Positions 34,619 to 44,396 of a stretch of 47,270 nucleotides of DNA are shown in pieces (position 1 is the first letter of the stretch; every line of letters begins with the position of its first letter). The DNA is from Gammaproteobacteria bacterium. GTDB lineage: Bacteria; Pseudomonadota; Gammaproteobacteria; Nitrosococcales; Methylophagaceae. The DNA lies in assembly GCA_029882915.1 (NCBI GenBank), contig JAOUJZ010000013.1:1-47270 (forward strand). The letters run 5' to 3'. Below the pieces are notes generated by a model that searched no databases, was not told the DNA's origin, and was given only the letters and a program-made list of their open reading frames with translations. The translations under genes and the position numbers were made by a program.

Positions 34619-35725
34619 CTAATCAAAGAACTTTTTAACTGCATCCATCCATGAACTGTGTTTCGGACTATGCTTACTAGTGCCATGCATACTTTGTTCA
34701 AACTCTTGAAGCAGTTCTTTTTGTTTTTTTGAGAGTTTTACGGGTGTTTCAATGATCGCACGACAGATTAAATCCCCTATTGCACCACCACGCACAGATT
34801 TCACACCTTTGCCACGGAGGCGAAATTGCTGTCCAGTTTGTGTTCCTTCAGGGATTTTCAAACTTGCTTTACCAGATAAAGTCGGTACTTCCAGATCACC
34901 GCCCAATGTTGCGGTCACAAAAGCAATGGGCACATCACAATACAGATTACTACCATCACGAGTGAATACATCATGACGTTTTACCTGCACTTCAACATAA
35001 AGATCGCCAGGGCCCGCCCCTCCTGTACCTGCTTCACCCTCACCCGCCAAGCGAATACGATCACCCGTGTCCACACCAGCGGGGACTTTAACCGATAAGG
35101 TTTTATGATCCTGAATCTGTCCTTCACCATAACAGTCTGGGCATGGCTCTTTAATCATCTGGCCTGTGCCACGGCAATGTGGACATGGTTGCTGTACAGA
35201 GAAAAAGCCTTGTTGCATTCTCACTTGCCCATGGCCAGCACAGGTTGTGCAGGTCGTCGGTTGCGTACCTTTTTTAGCACCACTACCATTACAGCTTTGA
35301 CACTCAACATGCACAGGAATACGTATATTTACTGTTGTTCCAGCAACCGCATCTTCAAGAGATAAATCTAGGTGATAACGTAGATCGGCACCGCGATAGT
35401 TTTGTCTTCCTCCACCGGAAGCACCAAAAATATCATTGAAGACATCACCGAAAATATCACTAAACCCACCTGAACCACGGTGGCCGCCTCCAGCGGACTG
35501 ATCTACACCCGCATGACCAAATTGATCATAGGCAGCGCGTTTTTGTGCACTGGACAGAATTTCATAGGCTTCCTTTGCCTCTTTGAATTTTTCTTCGGCA
35601 TCTGCATCATCAGGATTACGATCTGGGTGATGCTTCATTGCCATGCGACGATAGGCTTTCTTTATTTCTGCCTCTGTTGCAGTGCGCGAAACACCCAATA
35701 TCTCGTAAAAATCTCGTTTTGCCAT
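34619..35725 (-). CDS. dnaJ: Chaperone protein DnaJ
   Basis: Class A J-protein. The start chosen (ATG 35725, AGGA upstream) gives the expected [14 protein letters not shown]-terminus and 368 residues; a further in-frame ATG at 35755 adds ten unrelated residues and is rejected. The J domain carries HPD ([10 protein letters not shown]). A Gly-rich stretch ([18 protein letters not shown]) follows. Four CxxCxGxG zinc repeats start at CQSCNGSG, and the C-terminal substrate-binding domains complete it. It delivers clients to DnaK and stimulates its ATPase. A hairpin separates it from dnaK. Confidence 0.97.
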   Translation of the reverse strand: MAKRDFYEILGVSRTATEAEIKKAYRRMAMKHHPDRNPDDADAEEKFKEAKEAYEILSSAQKRAAYDQFGHAGVDQSAGGGHRGSGGFSDIFGDVFNDIFGASGGGRQNYRGADLRYHLDLSLEDAVAGTTVNIRIPVHVECQSCNGSGAKKGTQPTTCTTCAGHGQVRMQQGFFSVQQPCPHCRGTGQMIKEPCPDCYGEGQIQDHKTLSVKVPAGVDTGDRIRLAGEGEAGTGGAGPGDLYVEVQVKRHDVFTRDGSNLYCDVPIAFVTATLGGDLEVPTLSGKASLKIPEGTQTGQQFRLRGKGVKSVRGGAIGDLICRAIIETPVKLSKKQKELLQEFEQSMHGTSKHSPKHSSWMDAVKKFFD

Positions 35726-35754
35726 TGCTTGTCCTACACCCTTCCAATACAACA

Positions 35755-35785
35755 AAACAGGCGCAGGAAAAACCTACGCCTGTTT
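35755..35785 (-). terminator. Hairpin between dnaK and dnaJ
   Basis: On the minus strand AAACAGGCGTAGG pairs with CCTGCGCCTGTTT around TTTTT, with 12 of 13 positions matching, followed by a T-rich TTTTGTTGT run. It lies 25 nt after the dnaK stop and 30 nt before the dnaJ start. It probably ends or slows many dnaK transcripts, lowering dnaJ expression relative to dnaK. Confidence 0.68.
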
Positions 35786-35809
35786 CTCTCAAATAATCTC
35801 TATCAAAGA

Positions 35810-37723
35810 TTATTTTTTGTCGTCATCAACCTCTTCAAACTCAGCGTCAACAACATCATCAGCAGCTTCGCCAGCAGCCTCTTCTGTTGCACCACCTGCT
35901 TCTGCATTTTCTGCATAAGCCTGTTCTGCCATTTTCGCAGATGCTTCAGTCAAAGCAGTAGTTTTAGCTTCGATATCATCTTTATCTTCACCTTTCACTG
36001 CTTCTTTCAATGCTTCAATCGCTGCCGTGATAGTTGTTTTTTCTCCAGCATCCAGCTTATCGCCTAACTCCGTCATTGATTTCTCAGTGGTGTGGATCAA
36101 GGCATCAGCCTGATTGCGAGCAGTGACCAGTTCATGGAACTTACGATCTTCATCCGCATGCGCTTCCGCATCTTGTACCATTTTTTCAACTTCTTCGTCA
36201 GACAGACCACTTGATGCTTTGATCACGATAGATTGCTCTTTACCTGTCGCTTTATCTTTAGCTGAGACATTCAAAATACCGTTAGCATCAATATCAAATG
36301 TAACTTCGATTTGTGGTTGACCTCGCGGCGCAGGCGGGATATCTGCCAGATCAAATCGACCTAATGACTTATTACCTGATGCAACTTCGCGTTCACCTTG
36401 AAGCACATGGATTGTCACTGCTGGTTGATTGTCATCCGCCGTTGAGAATACTTGATTTGCTTTCGTTGGAATGGTTGTGTTTTTCTCAACCAACTTGGTC
36501 ATGACACCGCCCATGGTTTCAATACCCAGACTCAATGGTGTCACATCAAGCAATAATACGTCTTTAACATCGCCCGCTAATACCGCTGCCTGAATAGCAG
36601 CACCTGCCGCGACAGCTTCATCAGGATTAACATCTTTACGTGGTTCTTTGCCAAACAGTTCTTTAACCGCTTCCTGAACCTTAGGCATGCGAGTTTGACC
36701 GCCGACCAAGATAACTTCGTCAATATCTGAAAGAGACAGACCCGCATCTTTAAGTGCCAGTTTACAAGGCTCCATGCTGCGTTTAATCAAGTCATCGACC
36801 AATGATTCCAGTTTGGCACGTGTCAAACGAAGTTCCATATGTTTCGGGCCAGAAGCATCCGCAGTCACATAAGGCAAGTTAATATCAGTTTGCTGGCTTG
36901 AAGACAGCTCAATTTTTGCTTTTTCAGCCGCATCTTTCAGGCGTTGTAATGCCAATGGATCTTTTGACAAGTCAACACCCTGATCTTTTTTGAATTCATC
37001 AACCAGATGTTCAATGATGCGTTGATCGAAGTCTTCACCACCCAAGAAAGTGTCACCGTTAGTGGCCAATACTTCAAACTGGTGCTCACCTTCAATATCT
37101 GCAATTTCGATAACAGATACATCAAAGGTACCACCACCTAAGTCATAAACAACAATGGTTGAATCGCCACGTTTTTTATCCATACCATAAGCCAATGCTG
37201 CTGCTGTCGGCTCATTGATAATACGTTTTACTTCCAATCCAGCAATTTTACCGGCATCTTTTGTTGCTTGACGCTGAGAATCATTAAAGTACGCAGGAAC
37301 AGTCACCACCGCCTCGGTAACTGCTTCACCTAAAAATTCTTCCGCTGTTTTTTTCATTTTCATCAAAACACGAGCCGAGATTTCTGGTGGTGCCATTTTT
37401 TTATCGTTAGCTTCTACCCATGCATCGCCGTTATCCGCTTTAGAAATGGTGTAAGGCACCATATCAATATCGCGTTGCACAACATCGTCTTCAAATTTAC
37501 GACCAATTAAGCGTTTGATTGCAAATAAGGTATTTTTAGGATTTGTGACTGCTTGTCTTTTCGCTGATTGACCAACGATTACTTCGTTATCTTTGGTAAA
37601 AGCAACAATTGACGGGGTTGTACGATCGCCTTCACTGTTTTCAATAACACGGGCTTTTCCGTCTTCCAACACCGCTACACAGGAATTTGTCGTTCCTAAG
37701 TCAATACCAATAATTTTACCCAT
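35810..37723 (-). CDS. dnaK: Chaperone protein DnaK (Hsp70)
   Basis: 637-residue Hsp70. The nucleotide-binding domain has [29 protein letters not shown] and the [13 protein letters not shown] signature. The interdomain linker reads [13 protein letters not shown], then comes the substrate-binding domain and helical lid, ending in the acidic [10 protein letters not shown] tail. It is the central ATP-dependent folding chaperone, with GrpE as exchange factor and DnaJ as co-chaperone, all encoded here. It has its own sigma32-type promoter at 37779-37806. Confidence 0.99.
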   Translation of the reverse strand: MGKIIGIDLGTTNSCVAVLEDGKARVIENSEGDRTTPSIVAFTKDNEVIVGQSAKRQAVTNPKNTLFAIKRLIGRKFEDDVVQRDIDMVPYTISKADNGDAWVEANDKKMAPPEISARVLMKMKKTAEEFLGEAVTEAVVTVPAYFNDSQRQATKDAGKIAGLEVKRIINEPTAAALAYGMDKKRGDSTIVVYDLGGGTFDVSVIEIADIEGEHQFEVLATNGDTFLGGEDFDQRIIEHLVDEFKKDQGVDLSKDPLALQRLKDAAEKAKIELSSSQQTDINLPYVTADASGPKHMELRLTRAKLESLVDDLIKRSMEPCKLALKDAGLSLSDIDEVILVGGQTRMPKVQEAVKELFGKEPRKDVNPDEAVAAGAAIQAAVLAGDVKDVLLLDVTPLSLGIETMGGVMTKLVEKNTTIPTKANQVFSTADDNQPAVTIHVLQGEREVASGNKSLGRFDLADIPPAPRGQPQIEVTFDIDANGILNVSAKDKATGKEQSIVIKASSGLSDEEVEKMVQDAEAHADEDRKFHELVTARNQADALIHTTEKSMTELGDKLDAGEKTTITAAIEALKEAVKGEDKDDIEAKTTALTEASAKMAEQAYAENAEAGGATEEAAGEAADDVVDAEFEEVDDDKK

Positions 37724-37778
37724 TATTTATCTCCATCATTCTTAAATTTTGGCCAGTTACACCAGCTGTTGACTAGTA

Positions 37779-37806
37779 AAGTGGGGGACGAAAATTTAAT
37801 TTCAAG
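37779..37806 (-). promoter_or_regulatory. Heat-shock (sigma32-type) promoter of dnaK
   Basis: On the minus strand CTTGAAA (37806 to 37800), a 13-bp spacer, then CCCCACTT (37786 to 37779). This matches the sigma32 consensus CTTGAAA-N13-15-CCCCATnT with only small changes in the -10 half. It lies 56 nt upstream of the dnaK start codon. Confidence 0.82.
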
Positions 37807-37839
37807 CCCTTACAGCCACTTTGTTGTTTTTAGTCGAGA

Positions 37840-38391
37840 TTATTGTGAGACAACGACCATCGCCGGACGTAATAATCGACCATTGAATTGATAGCCTTTT
37901 TGCGCCACCGTTAGCACCTGATTCGCCTCAACACCTTCCACCTCTTGCATCGCCATAGCCTGATGCAATTCAGGGTCAAAAGCTTGGCCTTCTGGGTTAA
38001 CTTGTTCCAGACCAAATTTACTAATTGAAGTTAAGAACATTTTCATGGTCATTTCCAAACCATCACGGACTGTTTCTAATGACGCTTCCTCGCTGTTAGC
38101 GGCATTTAAACCCAATTCCATACTGTCATAAATCGGCAGTAATTCTGCTACAAATTTATCTAGCGCATGTTTATGGGCATTTTCCAGATCACGTGCCTGT
38201 CGACGACGCAAATTTTCCATATCTGCACGTGCTCTCAGCAGCTCATTCCAGTGTTCATCTGCTTTATTACGTGCATCCTCAAGCAATTTTTCGGAATTCA
38301 CTTCCGCTTGTTGTTGGTCAGCTTCATGTTCAGCATCAACATTTGTTTCTGGTTGTTTTACTTCTGGGTTATCAATTTCTTCGCTACTCAT
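37840..38391 (-). CDS. grpE: Nucleotide exchange factor GrpE
   Basis: 183-residue co-chaperone that releases ADP from DnaK. An acidic, disordered N-terminus is followed by a long coiled coil (about 30-85). The C-terminal beta-wing domain contains the signature FDPELHQAMAMQEVEGVEANQVL and QKGYQFNGRLLRPAMVVVSQ. Length is close to E. coli GrpE. It heads the grpE-dnaK-dnaJ cluster behind its own sigma32-type promoter. Confidence 0.97.
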   Translation of the reverse strand: MSSEEIDNPEVKQPETNVDAEHEADQQQAEVNSEKLLEDARNKADEHWNELLRARADMENLRRRQARDLENAHKHALDKFVAELLPIYDSMELGLNAANSEEASLETVRDGLEMTMKMFLTSISKFGLEQVNPEGQAFDPELHQAMAMQEVEGVEANQVLTVAQKGYQFNGRLLRPAMVVVSQ

Positions 38392-38413
38392 AATTCCAAA
38401 TTCCGGTTTTTGA

Positions 38414-38459
38414 AAATTTACTAACCGGTAAATTTGGGGATAAAAAATTCAATTTCAAG
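38414..38459 (-). promoter_or_regulatory. Heat-shock (sigma32-type) promoter of grpE with adjoining inverted repeat
   Basis: On the minus strand CTTGAAA (38459 to 38453), a 13-bp spacer, then CCCCAAAT (38439 to 38432), with the same spacing as the dnaK promoter. A perfect 8-bp inverted repeat AAATTTAC-TAACCG-GTAAATTT (38414-38435) overlaps the downstream edge of the -10 and covers the likely start site. It is not a CIRCE element. It could be an operator or a 5' leader hairpin. Confidence 0.8.
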
Positions 38460-38509
38460 CCCAAATAATGTTTTTCTGATCTTTTTTCTTCAATGTTCCC
38501 TGAATACAA

Positions 38510-41140
38510 CTACCTTTCGGCCATATTTTGCAAAGTGTCCATCAACTCTGTGAAATCAACCGGCTTGGTAAGGTATGCATCGAAGCCTGCATAATGTCCT
38601 CGCTCGACTTCGGTGACTAATGCATTAGCTGACAAAGCGACTATCGCCATTTTCTCTGTCAACCCTTCACGCTTCATGATTTCTAACGCTTCAAATCCGT
38701 TCATCCCCGGCAGGTTGATATCCATTAACACAATACTAGGCAGAACCTTCCGAGCCATCTCAATCCCTTCTTCTGCTGTTTCAGCTTCTAGAAGCTGATA
38801 TTGTGAATGCCGCATCAATAACCGCCTAACCAACATCATATTGGCAGGGTTGTCCTCTATATAGAGAACTTTTATTATTTTCCCCTGTTCCGTCATAGTA
38901 TCTCTCTCTTCCGCCGTAGATTCATTATTAATATTGTAACCTAAGGGTTGTTCGGCTATGGGTAATTCTACCCAAAAAACTGATCCCGCCTTCGTACTTT
39001 CAAACCCTAAGTCCCCATGCATCAGTGTGGTTAATTCACGACTAATTGTTAGTCCAATACCTGTACCTTGAATATCAGAATTTTCTTTACCTAGACGGTT
39101 AAACGGCTCAAAAAGCGTTTGTTTGTATTTTTCTTCAATTCCATATCCTGTATCCCTAACAGAAATACGTACTTTATCTGTTTTCTGTTGGCTTATGGCA
39201 ATAATGATGTGGCCATGGGGACGATTGTACTTGGCGGCATTAGAAAGCAGATTCAGTAATACCTGTTTCAGTTTCATATAATCAGCCATCACCCAAATGT
39301 CACTTTGTGAGAAATACTCTGATGTCAAAGTGAGTCTCAGCTGGGGTAATTGTGTTTTCAAAAAAGGTTCTATTTCAGCGATAAGTTGTCGTATATTGAC
39401 AGCTCTAAGTGACAAATCCACTTTCCCACTTTCAATTTGAGAGAGGTCAAGCACATCATTAATCAGATCGAGCAAATGTTTGCCTGAACGACTGATCATC
39501 GCTACTGACTCTCTTTGATCTTCCGTCAACTCATCTACCGACAATAGTTGAGAAAACCCCAAAACAGAATTAAGAGGTGTTCTTAATTCATGACTCATAC
39601 TCGATAAAAATTCACTTTTAGCCTTATTGGCTTGCTCAGCCAGATCCTTAGCATCACGCAATGCTTGTTGTTGTTGATAGCGATCAGTGATATCGCGCAA
39701 AATGCCTACAAAATATTTATCCTCACCTAATTTCATTGGTGAAACAGTAAGCTCAATTGGAAACAGACTACCATCTTTTCGGCAGCCACTTAACTCTCGC
39801 ACCTTGCTCAAGACCATCGGTTCATGAATAGTAGAATTACGGATATATACATCATGTGCTGCCCGCTCTTCCCTTGGAAGCAACATGGATACATTTTTCC
39901 CCACCATCTCATCAACATCATAGCCAAACATCTTGGCTGCTGATGGGTTAACAATCGTCATCAAACCTCGTGCATCAATCGTAATAAGCCCTTCTGCCGT
40001 ATTATTGATAATGGCATCACGCTGGTGCCGAAGATAAAGCCCTTGTCGAACAGAACGGCTGTATAAGATTGTTGCCAATAAAATAAAGACCAGAACGCTG
40101 GTCACGCCTATCTGAATATTGATTACGGTTTTCTGGTAAAGAGCAAATGCCTCATCAACATCCGTTTCAGTGGCTATCCCCATCTGAAGCCCTTCGTCCC
40201 AACGCCATGCCCCAATAACTGGAACACCCCTATAATCAGCATAACCAGTGAGGTTGCTTCCTTGTTCACCACGACTGATAGCTTGAGCCATTTCAGTTAA
40301 TGGGCGGTTTTGACTTAAATTAGTTATCGCCGATGGATAAGTAACTAAATTAATGCCGGGATCAATCAGCATCAAATGCAGATCTGAATGGCGGATATCT
40401 TCTGTCAACAAACCTATCTCTCTCAACTGCGCCGAATATTTACTTTCCGTAAGCAACATTCCATCACGATTTAATCCATAGGTTTCGCCCGTTTTTCCCA
40501 CCTGATTATAGTGAAAGCTTGGTATAAATATGTCATCTGGATCAAGCTCAAAGGCCAATAAGCTTATAGTCTCCTTATTTTTACCAACAACTGGAGCCAA
40601 AATAAGCATGACTGGTAAACCCTCCGATCCACCTCCATCTTTGTTTTTCCATGCTCGTGACACTATGAAAGGATGGCTTGCTTCGACTGAACCTTGCCAA
40701 GCTCTGAATATGAACTCATCTAGCTCATCCATGGGAAGTGTCTGACCAATATCACGCCCAGAATGTGACGCTAATACTCTGCCCTGTTTATCTAACAACT
40801 TATAATCGTTATAGCCATGTTTCAGGATGCCCACTAAGCGTTCATCTATTTCATTGCCAACACTAGTAGCTATTGTTGAATCTTTACCTAACAACGCCTC
40901 AATAGACTGAATAAGTTCAGGTTCATTAGCCCAGTGGTAAACCGCTGTTTTGCGCTCATCAAGTCGGCGCTTAACCTGAAAAATTGACCCTTCCAGAGTT
41001 GCCTGTAGTTGTTGATCCAGATCGGCTCTGGTCTGTGATGATAATTGCCCAATGACTGTACCTGCGGCAACCACCACCACCATCGATACTAACACTGCAA
41101 CAATGGCTGGTTTCAGCGCAACACCAAGTGAACGTATCAT
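38510..41140 (-). CDS. Hybrid sensor histidine kinase with periplasmic sensor, PAS and receiver domains
   Basis: 876 residues. A transmembrane segment (about 10-30) is followed by a large periplasmic Cache-like sensor (about 35-335) and a second transmembrane segment (340-362). A PAS domain with PAC (about 370-490) leads to HisKA with H517 (FLSSMSHELRTPLNSVLGFS). HATPase_c follows (NLLSNAAKYN, DTGYGIEE, GTGIGLTISREL). A C-terminal receiver has D807 in VLMDINLPG and the pocket IEDN. It ends with the receiver and has no output or Hpt domain, so a separate phosphotransfer partner is expected. No response regulator is next to it. The ligand is unknown. Confidence 0.93.
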   Translation of the reverse strand: MIRSLGVALKPAIVAVLVSMVVVVAAGTVIGQLSSQTRADLDQQLQATLEGSIFQVKRRLDERKTAVYHWANEPELIQSIEALLGKDSTIATSVGNEIDERLVGILKHGYNDYKLLDKQGRVLASHSGRDIGQTLPMDELDEFIFRAWQGSVEASHPFIVSRAWKNKDGGGSEGLPVMLILAPVVGKNKETISLLAFELDPDDIFIPSFHYNQVGKTGETYGLNRDGMLLTESKYSAQLREIGLLTEDIRHSDLHLMLIDPGINLVTYPSAITNLSQNRPLTEMAQAISRGEQGSNLTGYADYRGVPVIGAWRWDEGLQMGIATETDVDEAFALYQKTVINIQIGVTSVLVFILLATILYSRSVRQGLYLRHQRDAIINNTAEGLITIDARGLMTIVNPSAAKMFGYDVDEMVGKNVSMLLPREERAAHDVYIRNSTIHEPMVLSKVRELSGCRKDGSLFPIELTVSPMKLGEDKYFVGILRDITDRYQQQQALRDAKDLAEQANKAKSEFLSSMSHELRTPLNSVLGFSQLLSVDELTEDQRESVAMISRSGKHLLDLINDVLDLSQIESGKVDLSLRAVNIRQLIAEIEPFLKTQLPQLRLTLTSEYFSQSDIWVMADYMKLKQVLLNLLSNAAKYNRPHGHIIIAISQQKTDKVRISVRDTGYGIEEKYKQTLFEPFNRLGKENSDIQGTGIGLTISRELTTLMHGDLGFESTKAGSVFWVELPIAEQPLGYNINNESTAEERDTMTEQGKIIKVLYIEDNPANMMLVRRLLMRHSQYQLLEAETAEEGIEMARKVLPSIVLMDINLPGMNGFEALEIMKREGLTEKMAIVALSANALVTEVERGHYAGFDAYLTKPVDFTELMDTLQNMAER

Positions 41141-41211
41141 CCTTCTTACTTCATTGGCCTGTTCAATTATTGGCCAAGTAAAATATGATTCGGCATCATC
41201 TTGTTCATCAT

Positions 41212-41946
41212 TTATTCACCTTCTTTCAACCATACACATTGACCGTCGCTAATCTTATTCAAATTCTGTAAATTTGCTTCGTGTGCTGCCAATTCAGCTT
41301 TATTGGCCTTTATCACACGTAATGGGCCCCGATTGTTTTTAGCTATTACAACATCGCCTTCCTGAGTAGATGTAGCAACTGATTTTTCCGCAGCAAGAGA
41401 CAGACTAACTTGTCCACCAGTCATTGCCAAATAAACATCAGCTAAAATTTCAGAATCCAGTAAAGCACCATGCAGTTCACGATTAGAGTTATCAACCTCA
41501 TAACGCTTACATAGTGCATCAAGATTATTCTTCTGTCCTGGGTGTTTGTCTCGTGCCAGTTTAAGTGTATCAAGCACCGTACACACGGCATTAATTCGAC
41601 GTGATTCTGCTTCTATTTTTGCCAGTTCATAGTCTAGAAAACCAACATCAAATGCGGCGTTATGAATGATGAGTTCCGCACCATCGATAAAACGCATAAA
41701 GTCATCGACGATTTCAGCGAATTTAGGTTTATCCTGTAACGCTTCATTGGTAATTCCATGCACTTCCATTGCACCAGCATCAATGTCACGTTCTGGATTG
41801 ATGTATTGATGGAAGGTTTCACCCGTCAACCGACGATTAATAATCTCAACACAACCAATCTCAATAATGCGGTGATCGTCCGCTGTACTTAGACCCGTCG
41901 TTTCAGTATCCAGTACTACCTGTCTTTTTATTTGTTGTTGATCCAC
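41212..41946 (-). CDS. dnaQ: DNA polymerase III epsilon subunit (proofreading exonuclease)
   Basis: 244-residue 3'-5' exonuclease. DEDDh motifs are visible: Exo I QVVLDTETTGLS, Exo II around IIHNAAFDVGFLDYEL, and Exo III HGALLDSEILADVYL with the catalytic histidine. The C-terminal QCVWLK should bind the alpha subunit. The start is GTG 41946, two codons after the rnhA stop, with GGGGTGAT inside the end of rnhA as ribosome binding site. In E. coli dnaQ and rnhA are divergent. Here they are tandem and coupled. Confidence 0.96.
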   Translation of the reverse strand: MDQQQIKRQVVLDTETTGLSTADDHRIIEIGCVEIINRRLTGETFHQYINPERDIDAGAMEVHGITNEALQDKPKFAEIVDDFMRFIDGAELIIHNAAFDVGFLDYELAKIEAESRRINAVCTVLDTLKLARDKHPGQKNNLDALCKRYEVDNSNRELHGALLDSEILADVYLAMTGGQVSLSLAAEKSVATSTQEGDVVIAKNNRGPLRVIKANKAELAAHEANLQNLNKISDGQCVWLKEGE

Positions 41947-41949
41947 CTA

Positions 41950-42399
41950 TCACCCCACATCATTTGTTGACACTTTATCACGCGCCAGAACAGCCAACTG
42001 ATCGGCCCGCTCATTTTCAGGGTGCCCCTGATGTCCACGCACCCACTCCCATTTTAATTGATGTGATTGTGCTGCTTTTTCCATTCTTTGCCACAAATCA
42101 ACATTTTTCACTGGCTTTCTTGCTGCAGTTTTCCAGTTACGCTTTTTCCAATCCGGCAGCCATTCCAGCATGCCCTTCATTACATATTGTGAGTCCGTAG
42201 TAATTTTGACTGCACAAGGTCGCGTTAATGCCTCTAAAGCCGCAATAACGGCCATCATTTCCATACGGTTATTGGTGGACTCTTTTTCACTGCCTGACAG
42301 TTCTTTTTCCACACCATTGAATCGTAAAATCGCTCCCCAACCACCCGGCCCAGGGTTGCCGCTGCATGCTCCATCTGTAAAAATTTCTACCTCATCCAT
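41950..42399 (-). CDS. rnhA: Ribonuclease HI
   Basis: 149-residue RNase H1 that degrades RNA in RNA-DNA hybrids. The DEDD catalytic set is in [19 protein letters not shown] (first Asp), [14 protein letters not shown] (Glu), [11 protein letters not shown] (Asp) and the last Asp in NERADQLA, with the histidine in [11 protein letters not shown]. Length is close to the 155 of E. coli. It overlaps the yafS-like gene upstream by 8 nt and is followed by dnaQ. Confidence 0.97.
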   Translation of the reverse strand: MDEVEIFTDGACSGNPGPGGWGAILRFNGVEKELSGSEKESTNNRMEMMAVIAALEALTRPCAVKITTDSQYVMKGMLEWLPDWKKRNWKTAARKPVKNVDLWQRMEKAAQSHQLKWEWVRGHQGHPENERADQLAVLARDKVSTNDVG

Positions 42400-43126
42400 T
42401 TATTTTTTCTCTCGTTACTGGTTTATTCACTAATCGACCTGTAGGAAATAATTGTCCTGTTCGCCAATTCATCGTCACTGGCGTTAACGGGATAGTACGT
42501 TTTTTCGCTACCATTATTCTGGCACCAGAAAATGCAGGCCATATTCGCATCCCCACACGTTCCATGAAAGCAAAGCAGCCTAACCATTTCTCAGAACGAA
42601 CAGGCGGGCAAAATAAAAACCGCTCTATTGTTATCACTTCAAAGTTTAACAATGCTAACCAGTCCTTTATTCTAGACTGACTAAAAAAGTGGCCATGCCA
42701 AGGAGGGTTAGACTGCCATGAAAATAGACGTCTCAAACCCCATAAACTCCATGGGTTGAAACAGCATAGAATCAATGTCCCATCTGCCACTAATACTCGT
42801 TCAACTTCACGCAATACTTGATGAGGATCAGCAGCAAACTCCAACTCGTGGCTTATCAACAAAGTATCGATACTATGGCATTTGAATGGCAAAGCTTCAC
42901 TATTTCCTTCCACATCAGCACTTCTAGCCATTATTTTTTGCTGACTGGGAATGGATACCTCTGGCAGCATTCTCTTATCAATACCAATTTGCAGCTGATA
43001 ATAACCATAAAAATGGCTGACTAGCGATTTTAATAACGCTTTTTCATGCATTAGAACATGCTGGCCGAGTGGACTTTTCCACCAGTCAATCATCATCTTT
43101 GGGTTATTCGTTTTATAATCAACCAT
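42392..43126 (-). CDS. YafS-like class I methyltransferase-fold protein
   Basis: 244 residues, typical of the YafS family between rnhA and gloB. The N-terminus has the characteristic [21 protein letters not shown]-methyltransferase fold is suggested by the later motifs [25 protein letters not shown] and [20 protein letters not shown]. The glycine-rich motif I of true SAM enzymes is poorly kept, so activity is uncertain. It overlaps rnhA by 8 nt and is divergent from gloB. Some family members have been linked to ubiquinone or cell-envelope methylation only by annotation, so I assign no substrate. Confidence 0.8.
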   Translation of the reverse strand: MVDYKTNNPKMMIDWWKSPLGQHVLMHEKALLKSLVSHFYGYYQLQIGIDKRMLPEVSIPSQQKIMARSADVEGNSEALPFKCHSIDTLLISHELEFAADPHQVLREVERVLVADGTLILCCFNPWSLWGLRRLFSWQSNPPWHGHFFSQSRIKDWLALLNFEVITIERFLFCPPVRSEKWLGCFAFMERVGMRIWPAFSGARIMVAKKRTIPLTPVTMNWRTGQLFPTGRLVNKPVTREKING

Positions 43127-43151
43127 AACTGTCCTGACCGTGGTAACTCTG

Positions 43152-43922
43152 ATGCTGACTATACAAGCTATTTCTGCTTTTAATGATAATTATATCTGGC
43201 TCATTGAAGATCCCGATACACGTCGCGTGCTAATCATTGATCCCGGTGATGCTGCACCTGTTATCAATGCCATTAATCAGCAACAGCTTATTCCCTCGGC
43301 CATACTCATTACCCACCATCATTCTGATCATATTGGGGGAATTACTGCATTAACTAAACAGTATAAACTGCCTGTTTATGGCCCTGAAAGCGAGTCCATT
43401 ATTGGACTCACTCACCCCCTGTCAGACAATCCTTTGTTGATGATTGATCCTGCTTTTCCTGTTATCACAGTTCTAGCTGTGCCTGGGCATACTGCTGGGC
43501 ATATTGCATTTTTGATCAATGATTGCCTATTTTGTGGTGACACTTTGTTTGCCGCTGGTTGTGGCCGTTTATTAGGCGGTACAGCGGAAGAACTCTTCCA
43601 CTCTCTACAACAACTCGCGTCACTACCCATACAAACCAGAATTTTTTGTGCTCATGAATATACTGAAGCAAACCTTCGATTTGCAGCTACCGTTGAGCCT
43701 AAAAATATAGCTATCCAACAACGCATTAAAGATACTTCAACCCTTCGTCAGCAAAATCTGCCTAGTCTTCCTTCCACTCTGGCGCTAGAGCTTGCTACTA
43801 ATCCATTTCTACGTTGCGATCAAGAAGCCCTGACCCAATCTGTCCAGCAATTTTCAGGCAAGACGTTATCTACACCTGTTGAGGTCTTTTCCGCACTTAG
43901 AGCATGGAAAGACCTGTTTTAA
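43152..43922 (+). CDS. gloB: Hydroxyacylglutathione hydrolase (glyoxalase II)
   Basis: 256-residue metallo-beta-lactamase-fold hydrolase that splits S-lactoylglutathione in methylglyoxal detoxification. The start ATG 43152 gives MLTIQAISAFNDNYIWLIE, matching the family N-terminus; a GTG at 43140 adds only four residues. Metal ligands are in ITHHHSDHIGG, VPGHTAGHIAF and CGDTLF, with FCAHEYTEANLRFA further on. Family gene order with yafS-rnhA-dnaQ supports it. Its stop codon overlaps the convergent lipoprotein gene by 4 nt. Confidence 0.96.
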   Translation: MLTIQAISAFNDNYIWLIEDPDTRRVLIIDPGDAAPVINAINQQQLIPSAILITHHHSDHIGGITALTKQYKLPVYGPESESIIGLTHPLSDNPLLMIDPAFPVITVLAVPGHTAGHIAFLINDCLFCGDTLFAAGCGRLLGGTAEELFHSLQQLASLPIQTRIFCAHEYTEANLRFAATVEPKNIAIQQRIKDTSTLRQQNLPSLPSTLALELATNPFLRCDQEALTQSVQQFSGKTLSTPVEVFSALRAWKDLF

Positions 43923-44335
43923 TCATCCCAATCCGGCTTTTTACCTTTACCAGGGTGCTCTTTATGGTGTTTTGAATGCTTGCCTTTATGTTTTCTAGCT
44001 TTCCATAAACCTTTTGGTACATCATGGTCACGAGCATCTTTCCATTCACCATCATTTAAACTAGCACTCATTTGCCAGCGGCCATCTCGAAATCGGAAAT
44101 AAAAACCCTCATCAAAATAGTGTTCTAGCCATCCAACGACCACATAAGCACGAATTCCAGAGTCATAAATCATGTCATGTTGCTGATGTTTATGACGGTA
44201 ACCATGTGCAGGAGCATGAGGTGGTGGCCCTTTTTTATAATGAGGTGCTGAATCACCATATTTAACAGAAGCAGAGTCAACACAGCCAACCAGCAATGCA
44301 GCCAACAAGGCAATAAATATTGTTTTTATCTTCAT
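43919..44335 (-). CDS. Small basic lipoprotein of unknown function
   Basis: 138 residues. A lipoprotein signal MKIKTIFIALLAALLVGC with lipobox LVGC places C18 at the membrane. The first mature part is Pro/His-rich (GPPPHAPAHGYRHKHQQHD). A conserved-looking core follows (YDSGIRAYVVVGWLEHYFDE, YFRFRDGRWQMS). The tail is strongly Lys/His-rich, ending HKEHPGKGKKPDWDD. Similar small proteins with an YVVVG...HYF core are common and uncharacterised in gammaproteobacteria. The histidines could bind metal, and the positive tail could bind peptidoglycan or nucleic acid; neither is shown. Confidence 0.75.
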   Translation of the reverse strand: MKIKTIFIALLAALLVGCVDSASVKYGDSAPHYKKGPPPHAPAHGYRHKHQQHDMIYDSGIRAYVVVGWLEHYFDEGFYFRFRDGRWQMSASLNDGEWKDARDHDVPKGLWKARKHKGKHSKHHKEHPGKGKKPDWDD

Positions 44336-44370
44336 AAATCACTCTTCCTTAGAACAAAACCTTATATTGG

Positions 44371-44396
44371 TGTTTGATTGTGCATCAATCACTCAT
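44371..44396. repeat. Small inverted repeat upstream of the lipoprotein gene
   Basis: TGATTG (44375-44380) and CAATCA (44386-44391) form a perfect 6-bp inverted repeat around TGCAT. It sits between the mscS stop and the lipoprotein start with no T-tract. An operator or weak processing hairpin is possible. Confidence 0.3.

Noticed and set aside
35480-36067. 195-codon frame on the plus strand opposite the dnaJ start and dnaK end
   Set aside because: It is an antisense shadow of two secure genes. Its Phe/Cys/Ser-rich composition is what the reverse of Glu/Lys-rich coding sequence gives.
41154-41177. Inverted repeat TTGGCC...GGCCAA upstream of the hybrid kinase
   Set aside because: It is a 6-bp stem with a 12-base loop and no T-tract on either strand. 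It is too weak to call a terminator or operator.
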